Shown one piece after another: positions 56,770-64,000 of a DNA stretch of 64,000 bases (the first letter of the stretch is position 1; every line of letters begins with the position of its first letter). Position numbers and translations under genes: made by a program. This DNA comes from Terriglobia bacterium (GTDB taxonomy: Bacteria; Acidobacteriota; Terriglobia; Bryobacterales; Bryobacteraceae), in contig JAIQFK010000001.1 of the NCBI GenBank assembly GCA_020073305.1, positions 248,001 through 312,000 of the forward strand. The letters run 5' to 3'. The notes under the pieces are model-generated. The model did not search any database. It had not been told where the DNA came from and saw only the letters and a program-made list of their open reading frames with translations.

Positions 56770-56826
56770 GCGTCCAGTATCCCGCAACGCGCGCGTCACG
56801 AGGCATAATATCTGACGGCACGTCCT

Positions 56827-57243
56827 ATGGCCCAAGACTCACAGAGCGCGAACGATCCCAAGACCTCTATCGCCCCCATGCTCTCGGTTCGCAACGGGGC
56901 GAAGGCGGTAGAGTTCTACAAAGCGGCGTTCGGAGCCGGCGTATTATTCCGCATCGACGACCCGAGCGGAGCCGTGGTCGCTCGCCTGTCCGTGGAAGAA
57001 GCCGAATTTTGGGTCGCCGACGAGTCTCCGGAGCACTTGAATTTCAGCCCCGAGTCTCTGGGCGGCGGTTCCGTGCGGATGGTGATGATCGTGCAAGATC
57101 CGGATGCCGCATTCGCTCGCGCCGTCACCGCCGGAGCCACCGTCGTTTGGCCCGTCAGCAACAAGTACGGTTGGCGTTTAGGCCGAATTGTCGACCCCTT
57201 CGGACACCATTGGGAAATCGGCAAGCTTCTGGGTGTGCCTTGA
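56827..57243 (+). CDS. VOC/glyoxalase-like domain protein (PhnB-like)
   Basis: The 138-residue protein has the VOC fold with APMLSVRNGAKAVEFYKAAF, LFRIDDPSGAVVARLSVEEA, FWVADESPEHLNFSPESLGG, and VQDPDAAFARAVTAGATVVW, ending in LGRIVDPFGHHWEIGKLLG. The last motif carries the typical His and Glu metal ligands. This layout is of PhnB-like proteins with no well-defined reaction. The probable location is the cytoplasm. Just after its stop there is a gene-poor, rearranged stretch. Confidence 0.87.
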   Translation: MAQDSQSANDPKTSIAPMLSVRNGAKAVEFYKAAFGAGVLFRIDDPSGAVVARLSVEEAEFWVADESPEHLNFSPESLGGGSVRMVMIVQDPDAAFARAVTAGATVVWPVSNKYGWRLGRIVDPFGHHWEIGKLLGVP

Positions 57244-57321
57244 AAACGGCTCAACGGCATGGGAGAGAATTCCTGCCTTCTTGGCACGAAGGCATCTTAC
57301 TCCTGATCTGTTTCTGCATAA

Positions 57322-57806
57322 TGGTTTCTGGACTTTTGCCGCCGCACGAGTTATTCGAAAGTACTCAAATTCTACTTCCATGAACCAACCCGAGCGCTGA
57401 AGATTCTCCGCGACGATCTGCAGATCAACGCACCCTACCTGCGCTTCGCCTTTGCCAAGTTTCGCCGGCAGGACGCGGCTAAGCCGCAACAGATGGCGGA
57501 GAGATTCGCATCTTGGAGTAACATTCGCCAGACCCTTTCTTTTTTCTGGCCGGAGCATATCTTGCTTTGGTACGCGCTGCTCGGCGCCGGGGTCATTATG
57601 ATTCTTCGTGAGCGACCGAGCGGAGTTGTAGTCGAGATGGCGTGGCTCACAGTTGGCTTTGCCGCGGCAGCCGCGATCGAGTTCAGCGTATCGTCACGGG
57701 CAGACGCAGTCGAAACATTTCGGCACCTTTTTATCTTCCACGCCCTCACTGACCTGACGGTCTTGATGGTGTTCGCAGCGCTGCTGACCGGCACACTACC
57801 GCTTTC
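57322..57806 (+). pseudogene. Fragment of a membrane-protein gene, truncated at both ends
   Basis: An open frame after a TAA at 57319 reads KVLKFYFHEPTRALKILRDD, LQINAPYLRFAFAKFRRQDA, then membrane helices HILLWYALLGAGVIMIL, VVEMAWLTVGFAAAAAIEFS and LTDLTVLMVFAALLTGTL. There is no start before ATG 57493 even though the coding-like stretch begins well upstream, so the 5' end is missing. Its sense ends near 57806 where the sequence turns into the antisense of a transposase fragment. I do not recognise the family. The gene looks inactivated by the neighbouring insertion. Confidence 0.6.
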
Positions 57807-58099
57807 ACGAGGCCGAATTCGCCGCATTCCTGCTCCAGCTGCCGCGCCGACGACAGCCCGCGCGAGTAGCCGTACACCCACATGGCGATCAGCAGCCTGG
57901 GTTCCCAGAGGTTACGCCCGGCATGTCCTTCGACCGACTTGACCTCGCCCAGAGAACCGCTCAGGTCCATGCGCCCGAGCATCTCCCAAATGTTGCGGGC
58001 CGGATGATCGGAGGGAATCAGTTGCTCCACATCCAGCGGCTCTAGAACCACTTGCTGACGATTGATAGGTTCAAAACGGGGCAGGTTTTTGTTCTCCAC
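57806..58099 (-). pseudogene. IS1182-type transposase, N-terminal remnant
   Basis: The minus strand encodes an IS1182-family transposase N-terminus: LPRFEPINRQQVVLEPLDVE, QLIPSDHPARNIWEMLGRMD, GHAGRNLWEPRLLIAMWVYG and YSRGLSSARQLEQECGE. A normal family member continues past ARQLEQEC for several hundred residues, but here it diverges at once. The junction with the membrane-protein fragment is near 57806. The catalytic domain is absent, so it cannot transpose itself. No clean terminal repeats are apparent. This is a scar. Confidence 0.8.
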
Positions 58100-58120
58100 G
58101 TTCCCAGTCTACGGACGCGA

Positions 58121-58144
58121 GAACATTTTTCAACGGAAATGTTC
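58121..58144. terminator. Hairpin downstream of efp, near the IS remnant
   Basis: GAACATTT (58121-58128) and AAATGTTC (58137-58144) are perfect reverse complements around an eight-base loop. It lies 58 bases after the efp stop on the minus strand, so it could help terminate efp. It also lies just beside the transposase remnant, so it may be part of the former element's end. No run of U follows, so a weak terminator at best. Confidence 0.35.
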
Positions 58145-58201
58145 GATTATTTCACATCTGCCAGCCTGGAGTCAGTCCCCATTTCGCACGGTTACGCGGG
58201 T

Positions 58202-58759
58202 TTACGCGCGTTCCTGATAGGTGCCTTCGGCGGTGCTGACGCGGATCTTTTCGCCTTCGGTGATGAAGGGCGGCACCTGGACGACGAGGCCGGTTTCCAT
58301 CTTGGCGGGCTTGGTGACGTTGGAGACGCTGGCGCCCTTGATGCCGGGTTCGGTCTCGACTACGGTCATATCGACGGTGGGCGGAAGCTCGACGCTGATC
58401 GGCTTGCCCTCGTAGAACTCGACGGTGACGTGGAGTTGAGGAATCAAGTAGCTGACAGCGTCGCCGAGGATGTCTTTGGTCAGGTGCATCTGCTCGTAGT
58501 TCTCGATGTTCATGAAGTAGTAGTACTCGCCGTCGTCGTACAGGTACTCCATTTCGTGCTCTTCAAGGGTGGCGCGCTCCACACGGTCTTCCGACGAGAA
58601 GCGATGTTCAATCATCGATCCGCTGCGGAGGCTGCGCATCTTGGCTTGCACGAATCCGCGGAGGTTACCGGGCGTCCGGTGGTTGACGCTGAAGACGGAA
58701 AACAATTCGTTATTGAACTTGATGACCATGCCCGGGCGCATTTGTGTTGATGCAATCAT
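58202..58759 (-). CDS. efp: Elongation factor P, variant loop
   Basis: The 185-residue protein has all three EF-P domains: KOW-like [20 protein letters not shown], the central OB-fold ([20 protein letters not shown]) and the C-terminal signature [23 protein letters not shown] relieves ribosome stalling at polyproline. The domain I tip loop is [10 protein letters not shown], with Asn32 where most EF-Ps carry the modified Lys34 or Arg32; Arg34 lies two residues later. No efp-modifying enzyme (EpmA/B, EarP, YmfI) is adjacent. Start is ATG 58759. A well-conserved single copy is expected to be essential or nearly so. Confidence 0.95.
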   Translation of the reverse strand: MIASTQMRPGMVIKFNNELFSVFSVNHRTPGNLRGFVQAKMRSLRSGSMIEHRFSSEDRVERATLEEHEMEYLYDDGEYYYFMNIENYEQMHLTKDILGDAVSYLIPQLHVTVEFYEGKPISVELPPTVDMTVVETEPGIKGASVSNVTKPAKMETGLVVQVPPFITEGEKIRVSTAEGTYQERA

Positions 58760-58973
58760 GAAAACGGCTCCAATTGGAAGAGATTAGTCGAGCAGGACTA
58801 AGTACTGAGTATAGCATCTAAGGGCTTTGTCAGTGCGCCGGGACGGCACCCGGCGCCCTCTTCTAAACATTCCCGCCGTCGTGCCGATAAGCCCGATACA
58901 GTGTGGATCACAGCCTGTCGACCCCAATCCCGATGTGGCTCAGCTCCCACACCACAAACTCAGGAGCCGCGCC

Positions 58974-61900
58974 ATGCACTCTAGACTCGCTGTCACGGGA
59001 ATACTCGCCGTTTGTGTGCCGCTGATCACGACTGCTCAGCCTGTGTATCCGCTGTATGTCTCCACAGCAGGCAGTGATGCGAACCCGGGTGTGCTGTCCG
59101 CGCCATTCCGCACCGTTCAGCACGCCATTGATGTCGCCACGCCTGGAAGTAGGGTTATTGTCCTGGAGGGGCGGTACACCGGGCCAGGGAATGTGAACCT
59201 GGATTTCCGGGGGAAGGCGATCACGGTAGAGGGCCGCGCGCCTGGGGATCCCGCATGCGTGCGCGCCACCATTCTCGACGCCGAAGGTCAAGGGGTCGTG
59301 GCACGGTTCATCCACGACGAAGGCCCCGGAACGGTGCTGGCGGGCTTCACGATCGCTCCTGGCGACCGGACCCGTGTGGCCGCGGGAGTTCGCGGATTCA
59401 TCGAAGTCTCGCGCAAGGCGCGGCCGACCACGCGGAACCTGCGCGTGGAACCGCGCGATTCGCAATCGACCGCTTCGGGATTTGTGGCGCAGACGGTTGG
59501 AATGAGCAACGGATCTCCGGTTGGCGGGAGGGCTTGGGACGGCAACAATCCCTTTGTTCAACCCGCCGCCACAACCAACTACTGGGGAAGCGGCGATGTG
59601 GACGGGGATGGCGTGGTCACTTCGGCCGATGCCGCGCTGGCGCAGCAGATGGTGGATGGCACACTGACGCCTTTGCCCACAGCGGATGTCGATGGCAGTG
59701 GCGTTGTGGACGCCGCCGACGTGGCGCTGATCAACGGCGCGGTGGCCGGGGCGACGCTTCCGGCCTGGTGGAACAAGCTCACCAAGCAACAACGCAATGC
59801 GTGGCTGGACAAAGTGATGGCTCTCGAGCCGACCAAGAACTACACCGAATGGAGCTGGTGGTTTGTGTGCGTACAGTATTCGATTCAGACTCAGCTCCAC
59901 GGGTCGTTCTATCGGAACGACCTCTTCGGCACGCCTTTCGGAAGCGGCTCGACGTGGTTCAATATCCCGCTCTATTCGGTCAATCTGTCTTTCGGACACG
60001 CTATCAACGCGGTTCTGGTGGGCGACGATCCCCTCAACATTAACGATTGGAGGTTCATCGAACCTCAGGGTGACTACGAAGTTTTTCCCACAGGAGGGGA
60101 TTTTCCCTCCGGGTCGACCGCGGACATCTTCGTGCCGGATCAGATCCAGGTGGGCGGCACCAGTTACATGGGGGGACATGCAGCGGTGTCATTCCAAATG
60201 GGCGACAATGGCGTCCCCTCGACGATCAGCCACAGCGCGAACCTGGTGCTGGCGCGTCCCGCGCCGCCGTCGGTGGTGCCGGACAATCGGCCGGACCTGT
60301 GGAATCCGCGCGTTCTTCCGGAAGGTAGCGGAATGCTCTTGTTCGAACGGCAGCGCGCCGACATGACTCTCGCGGACGACATTCACCTGGCGAATCTGCC
60401 ATACGCGGACCCACCCTCCGGCAAGCCTCTGGTGCTGGACACGCAATATGCGCGGCTGCTCGATTTCGCCAAAGGCCCCGACGGCGCGATCCATCTTTTG
60501 TGGATGGGAGGCGCTGGCTACATCCCCGGCCTGTTCCACGGCGTCCTGAACACGGGCACGCGGACGCTCGCGAACGTCAGCCGGATCACCACCGGCATGC
60601 GGGAAATACACAGCGGCCGCATCCTCGTAACCCCGGCCGGAGACGTTCACGTGTTTTGGGGCGCGCGCGCCAGCAACCTGGCTGCCGGCTACACGACGGG
60701 CGTGCATTGGAGTATGTGGAACGGCTCCTCCTGGAACGCGGAGCAGAATGTCGGACCCTCGGGCTATTTCTCGGACGTGGCGGGCAGCTGGCACGAGCCC
60801 GATGCCGCGCGCTACTTTTTTGATGTCGTGACCGAACAAACCGGAGGCATTCTGCTGGTGTGGGCGGCCTTCGACGATAACATGAACGTCACCCTGCGGA
60901 ACAGCCGGTACAACGGCACATGGTCGGCGGCGCACGATATCGAGGCCACGGGCATCGCTGGGGGCGTGGCCCTTTCGCGCGACGCCGGGGGCATCGTACA
61001 CCTGGTGTACTGGCGCCAGGGGCGTTACGCTACCTATTCGTCGTTCGGCAACCTGCTACACCGTACTTTTAACGGATCCAGCTGGTCGGACCCGGACACC
61101 GTAGACGGCGGCGAGAACGCCTCGACTCCGCATATGGTAGCGACCTCCAGCGCGCTCTACCTGGTGTGGCAGCGCGGCACCGTCATGCAGCGTGTTCCGG
61201 TGTGGAAAAGATGGGCGAACTCGGCCTGGGGAGCCGATCACGTGCTGGCCGTAAAAGACGGGGCGGATGCGTACTATCCATCGATGGAGTTGTTAGCCGA
61301 CGGAAGGCTGGCCATAGCCTGGTCTTCCCGCTCTGCCGACCGTGCCTCGATCGAGATGGCCTTTGTGCAGGAAGTGAATCTCGCGTTGGGCGTGTCGCAT
61401 ACCGGTACCTTCACGCAAGGCGACAGTGGCGATACGTACCGCATCACGCTGACCAATGCGGGCAGCGCGGCGACGACCGGAACCATCACGGTGACCGACG
61501 CGTTACCGGCAGGTCTCACGGCGACCGCCATCTCCGGTTCGGGATGGTCCTGCAGCCTGTCCCCACTCAGTTGCACGCGTTCGGACTCTCTCGGATCAAC
61601 AGCCGCCCACCCAGCCATCACCGTCACCGTCAATGTCGCCGCGGACGCCGGCAGTGTGACCAACACGGTCACCGTCTCCAGCAGCGATCAGGCCATCGCC
61701 GGCAATCCATCGGCCTCGGACGTGACCAACATCGCGGCAAAAGCCGTTCCGGTTACCATCTCGGTAGCGCCCGCGACCGCGATAGTCTACGCCAGCCAGT
61801 CGCGCCAGTTCACGGCAACCGTGGGCAACACAGCGAACACCGCGGTAACTTGGTCACTCAACCCGGGGGGTGTAGGCGCGGTGAACGCCTCCGGTCTTTA

Positions 61901-63464
61901 CACCGCGCCGTCATCGGTGAGTTCGCAGAGGGTTGTGACGGTCACCGCCACGAGTCAAGCTGATTCGTCCAAGCAGGGTTCGTCGAGCGTGACGCTGTAT
62001 CCGCCGGTCAGTGTGAGTGTGGCGCCGGCGGCGGTGACGCTGCATGCATCACAGACGCAGCAGTTCGCGGCGACCGTCAGCAACGCAGCAGACGGCTCGG
62101 TGAACTGGTCGGTCAATCCGCCGGGCACGGGCAGCGTGAGCAGCTCAGGCTTGTACACGGCGCCTGGCACGATTACCGGCCGGAAGGTAATTGCCGTCAT
62201 CGCAACCAGCAGATCCGATCCCAGCAAGTCCGGCTCGTCCAGCGTTACCCTGAACTCGTCCGTCGCCATGAGCGTGACGCCGTCCTCGGCGACACTCTAC
62301 CAGTTGCAGACGCGGCAATTTGCCGCCACGGTTAGCGGTGCGGCGGCAAACAGCGCTGTAACGTGGTCCCTCAGCCCGCTGGGCGCAGGGTCTGTGAGCG
62401 CCTCGGGTTTTTATACTGCGCCGTCTTCGATCACCGTGCAGAAGGTCGTAACACTCACCGCCACCAGCCAGGCGGACCCCTCCAAGCAGAGTTCGTCCAC
62501 GCTGACGCTCTACCCGCCGGTGACCGTGACTGTGTCGCCGGCCTCGCTCACGTTGTACGCGTCCCAGTCGCGGCAGTTCACCGCAACCGTCGGCAACGCG
62601 GTAGATGGCTCCGTGAATTGGTCGATCACTCCGGCAGGCACCGGGAGCGTGAATGCCTCGGGTGTCTACACGGCGCCGGCCTCGATTTCGAGCCGGAAGG
62701 TGATTTCGGTGGTCGCGACCAGCCGATTGGACCCCGGCAAATCCGCCGCGGCCAGCATTACCCTGAGTCCTCCGGTGGCCGTGGGTCTTACGCCGGCCGC
62801 CGTTTCGATGGGCCCTTCGCAGAAGCAGCAGTTTAGCGCTTCAGTCACCAATGCCGCCAGCACCGCCGTCGCCTGGTCCATCAGCCCCCCGGTGGGCGCG
62901 ATCAACGCAACGGGCGTTTACACGGCGCCAGCTTCGATCACCGTGACACAAACCGTTACCGTGACTGCCACGAGCACATCGGATAATTCGAAGTCAGCAA
63001 CGGCGAAGGTCACGCTTATGCCCGATCTGGCGGTGGGCAAGAAGGCCACGCAGTCGAGTGCCGGCTTAGCTCCGGCCAGCTACGCCGTGGATGGCAACAC
63101 GGACGGCAATTTCAACGATCACTCGGTGTCATCTACCGGCAATAATGCCAATGCTTGGTGGCAAGTAGATTTAGGCGCCTCGGTTTCCATTAGCTCCATC
63201 ACCATCTGGAATCGCACGGATAGCGGGCAGACGCTGCTGAACGATTACTGGGTCTTTGTCTCCAACACGCCCTTCGCCGCAACGGATAAGCCCGCCACTC
63301 TCTCCAAGCGCGCCGCCACTTGGAGCAGCCACCAGACTACCGTTCCCAGTCCTTCGGCGACCATCAATGCGGGAGTGCAAGGACGATATGTGCGGGTCCA
63401 ACTGACGGGCACAAACTACCTGAACATGGCGGAAGTGCAGGTCATGGGGCAGCCAGGGCACTGA
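58974..63464 (+). CDS. Giant secreted multidomain protein (beta-helix, dockerin-like, Cys-His peptidase-like, DUF11, Ig-like repeats, F5/8C lectin)
   Basis: The 1496-residue protein has a signal peptide (AVTGILAVCVPLITTAQ). In order it has a right-handed beta-helix start (27-130: YPLYVSTAGSDANPGVLSAP), a dockerin-like pair of calcium loops (202-262: GDVDGDGVVTSADAALAQ, ADVDGSGVVDAADVALIN), and a domain with Cys299 (WWFVCVQYS), His342 (SFGHAINAVL), Asp358 and Glu363 (NDWRFIEPQ), resembling transglutaminase-like cysteine peptidases. A propeller-like region (about 455-800), a DUF11 domain (about 803-920), five BIG2-like repeats (927-1350) and a C-terminal F5/8-type discoidin domain follow. Start: ATG 58974 with CAGGAG upstream. 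It may bind surface glycans and hold or cut partner proteins. Confidence 0.85.
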   Translation: MHSRLAVTGILAVCVPLITTAQPVYPLYVSTAGSDANPGVLSAPFRTVQHAIDVATPGSRVIVLEGRYTGPGNVNLDFRGKAITVEGRAPGDPACVRATILDAEGQGVVARFIHDEGPGTVLAGFTIAPGDRTRVAAGVRGFIEVSRKARPTTRNLRVEPRDSQSTASGFVAQTVGMSNGSPVGGRAWDGNNPFVQPAATTNYWGSGDVDGDGVVTSADAALAQQMVDGTLTPLPTADVDGSGVVDAADVALINGAVAGATLPAWWNKLTKQQRNAWLDKVMALEPTKNYTEWSWWFVCVQYSIQTQLHGSFYRNDLFGTPFGSGSTWFNIPLYSVNLSFGHAINAVLVGDDPLNINDWRFIEPQGDYEVFPTGGDFPSGSTADIFVPDQIQVGGTSYMGGHAAVSFQMGDNGVPSTISHSANLVLARPAPPSVVPDNRPDLWNPRVLPEGSGMLLFERQRADMTLADDIHLANLPYADPPSGKPLVLDTQYARLLDFAKGPDGAIHLLWMGGAGYIPGLFHGVLNTGTRTLANVSRITTGMREIHSGRILVTPAGDVHVFWGARASNLAAGYTTGVHWSMWNGSSWNAEQNVGPSGYFSDVAGSWHEPDAARYFFDVVTEQTGGILLVWAAFDDNMNVTLRNSRYNGTWSAAHDIEATGIAGGVALSRDAGGIVHLVYWRQGRYATYSSFGNLLHRTFNGSSWSDPDTVDGGENASTPHMVATSSALYLVWQRGTVMQRVPVWKRWANSAWGADHVLAVKDGADAYYPSMELLADGRLAIAWSSRSADRASIEMAFVQEVNLALGVSHTGTFTQGDSGDTYRITLTNAGSAATTGTITVTDALPAGLTATAISGSGWSCSLSPLSCTRSDSLGSTAAHPAITVTVNVAADAGSVTNTVTVSSSDQAIAGNPSASDVTNIAAKAVPVTISVAPATAIVYASQSRQFTATVGNTANTAVTWSLNPGGVGAVNASGLYTAPSSVSSQRVVTVTATSQADSSKQGSSSVTLYPPVSVSVAPAAVTLHASQTQQFAATVSNAADGSVNWSVNPPGTGSVSSSGLYTAPGTITGRKVIAVIATSRSDPSKSGSSSVTLNSSVAMSVTPSSATLYQLQTRQFAATVSGAAANSAVTWSLSPLGAGSVSASGFYTAPSSITVQKVVTLTATSQADPSKQSSSTLTLYPPVTVTVSPASLTLYASQSRQFTATVGNAVDGSVNWSITPAGTGSVNASGVYTAPASISSRKVISVVATSRLDPGKSAAASITLSPPVAVGLTPAAVSMGPSQKQQFSASVTNAASTAVAWSISPPVGAINATGVYTAPASITVTQTVTVTATSTSDNSKSATAKVTLMPDLAVGKKATQSSAGLAPASYAVDGNTDGNFNDHSVSSTGNNANAWWQVDLGASVSISSITIWNRTDSGQTLLNDYWVFVSNTPFAATDKPATLSKRAATWSSHQTTVPSPSATINAGVQGRYVRVQLTGTNYLNMAEVQVMGQPGH
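61752..63026 (+). repeat. Five tandem BIG2-like repeats inside the giant protein
   Basis: Five units of 252-258 bases start at 61752, 62007, 62262, 62520 and 62775. Each codes for a VxVSVxPASVTLYASQ-type strand, QFxATVxN, WSxxPxGxGxVNASG, YTAPxxI and VTxTATSxxDPSKxxS. Units diverge at the DNA level but remain in frame, suggesting old duplication and selection for length. Units 2 and 4, and 1 and 3, look most alike (NWS with R/SRSDPS versus TWSL with QADPSK), hinting at duplication of a two-unit block. Confidence 0.9.
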
Positions 63465-63495
63465 TCGCGTCGTCTACACATCGCGGCGTGGTTCC

Positions 63496-64000
63496 CTAGA
63501 ACGGCAGAATCTCTTCGCGCAGGGGGTCGAAGTCGATGCGGCGCTTTTCGACGTAAGCGATATTGCCCAGGTGAGAGGCTTGGGCGGAGCGGTGACCGAT
63601 GAGGACGTCGCCGTTGGGCAGTTTGCGAGAGCGGACGCACTCGAGAAAGTTGTTCACATGGTCGAGGGTCATGTCATGGGACTCGGCCTGCACAACGACT
63701 GGCTGCTCATTTCTGCCCACGGGGTGAAACTCGTAGTGTTCGCGATCGATATAAAGCCGGCCTGTGGTGCCACAGATTTCGACGGCCGCTCCGTTGATGC
63801 CGGGCGCCAGCGTGGCCTCGAAAGTAGCGGTGAATTCAGCGGGGTATTCCAAAAGCACGTTGATGGTGTCGGGCGCCGTGCGGCCGTCTTTGTAGTTGTA
63901 GACGCCACCTGCCGCGACGGCCGATTTGGGGATCTCATGACCCATGAACATGTGAACCACGTCGATCCAATGGGTGAACAAGTCCGTCACCTGTCCTCCG
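63496..64000 (-). CDS. Gfo/Idh/MocA-family oxidoreductase, C-terminal part (runs off the right edge)
   Basis: The visible 168 residues end the gene (stop at 63496). They contain GGQVTDLFTHWIDVVHMFMG, the substrate-domain motif with catalytic-type His of this family, and ATFEATLAPGINGAAVEICG, GRLYIDREHYEFHPV and DHVNNFLECVRSRKLPNGDV. This C-terminal pattern is usual in Acidobacteria and Planctomycetes oxidoreductases that act on sugars or inositols with NAD(P). The N-terminal Rossmann domain lies outside the window. Confidence 0.88.
   Translation of the reverse strand, partial: GGQVTDLFTHWIDVVHMFMGHEIPKSAVAAGGVYNYKDGRTAPDTINVLLEYPAEFTATFEATLAPGINGAAVEICGTTGRLYIDREHYEFHPVGRNEQPVVVQAESHDMTLDHVNNFLECVRSRKLPNGDVLIGHRSAQASHLGNIAYVEKRRIDFDPLREEILPF

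Noticed and set aside
57493-57942. An intact 149-residue membrane protein
   Set aside because: Coding-like sequence starts before the first ATG and the last 45 residues are only antisense of the transposase, so it is a fragment rather than a gene.
58827-58973. Longer N-terminus for the giant protein
   Set aside because: The signal peptide begins at ATG 58974, which also has a good ribosome binding site. The extra 49 residues look random.
61752-63026. CRISPR-like or other DNA-level tandem repeat
   Set aside because: The periodicity is about 255 bases, in frame and coding for Ig-like domains. There are no short direct repeats with unique spacers.

Overview
The window (about 62% GC by eye) looks like a chromosomal segment of an Acidobacteriota member close to Bryobacterales/Solibacter. 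The grounds are an ADOP-type MacB/FtsX permease, two Oar-like TonB receptors with N-terminal carboxypeptidase-regulatory domains, many secreted Tat or lipoprotein enzymes, CXXCH cytochromes, DUF4139, TPR-sulfatase, GH39 and Gfo/Idh/MocA proteins. Placement is by recognised families only; no search was run. I see no rRNA, tRNA, CRISPR or prophage.

Layout. 1-6.9 kb: start of a 4-alpha-glucanotransferase (minus), ADOP permease, an SRPBCC protein, a DUF433/DUF5615 toxin-antitoxin-like pair whose toxin gene is frameshifted, a secreted metallo-beta-lactamase-fold protein and a DUF4139 protein. 7.0-10.7 kb: a coupled xdhC / mocA-like / AsmA-like operon. 10.7-13.6 kb: zinc-ribbon membrane proteins including a site-2 protease. 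13.7-21.5 kb: a beta-propeller/phosphoesterase fusion, an alkyltransferase-like protein, PEP carboxykinase, a CsgG-like protein and a membrane Ser/Thr kinase. 21.5-30.7 kb: VapBC with a palindromic operator, ROK kinase with pyridine nucleotide transhydrogenase, aldehyde dehydrogenase, an exported PPC/DUF296 protein, PilZ, an AmmeMemoRadiSam radical SAM enzyme, a thiamine-binding protein, a hydrolase, a lipoprotein and a diheme cytochrome. 30.8-38 kb: patatin, cytochrome c with an envelope protein behind a Fur-like operator pair, a LytS-type histidine kinase and a TonB receptor.

38.4-45.1 kb is the most interesting part: a compact eight-gene operon of SPFH/zinc-ribbon protein, pyruvoyl S-adenosylmethionine decarboxylase, a duplicated DUF4178/zinc-ribbon membrane protein, two tiny membrane proteins (one DUF350-like), a membrane-embedded aminopropyltransferase and a Tat-type FAD amine oxidase. 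It reads as a membrane-associated polyamine-type system: make decarboxylated AdoMet, transfer aminopropyl groups at the membrane, then oxidise or use the product, on an SPFH scaffold. The chemistry is inferred from families; the acceptor is unknown.

45-64 kb: TPR-sulfatase, second TonB receptor, TPR protein, a sulfite-oxidase-like molybdoenzyme with a small membrane partner, a sugar isomerase-like protein, GH39, VOC protein, a scar where a truncated membrane-protein gene meets an IS1182-type transposase remnant, an elongation factor P with an unusual loop, a 1496-residue multidomain secreted protein, and the end of a Gfo/Idh/MocA oxidoreductase. Dispersed short repeats occur between genes: three copies of a GAGCCGCGACC/GGGAGCGGT element and one TCACCGCAGAG hairpin.
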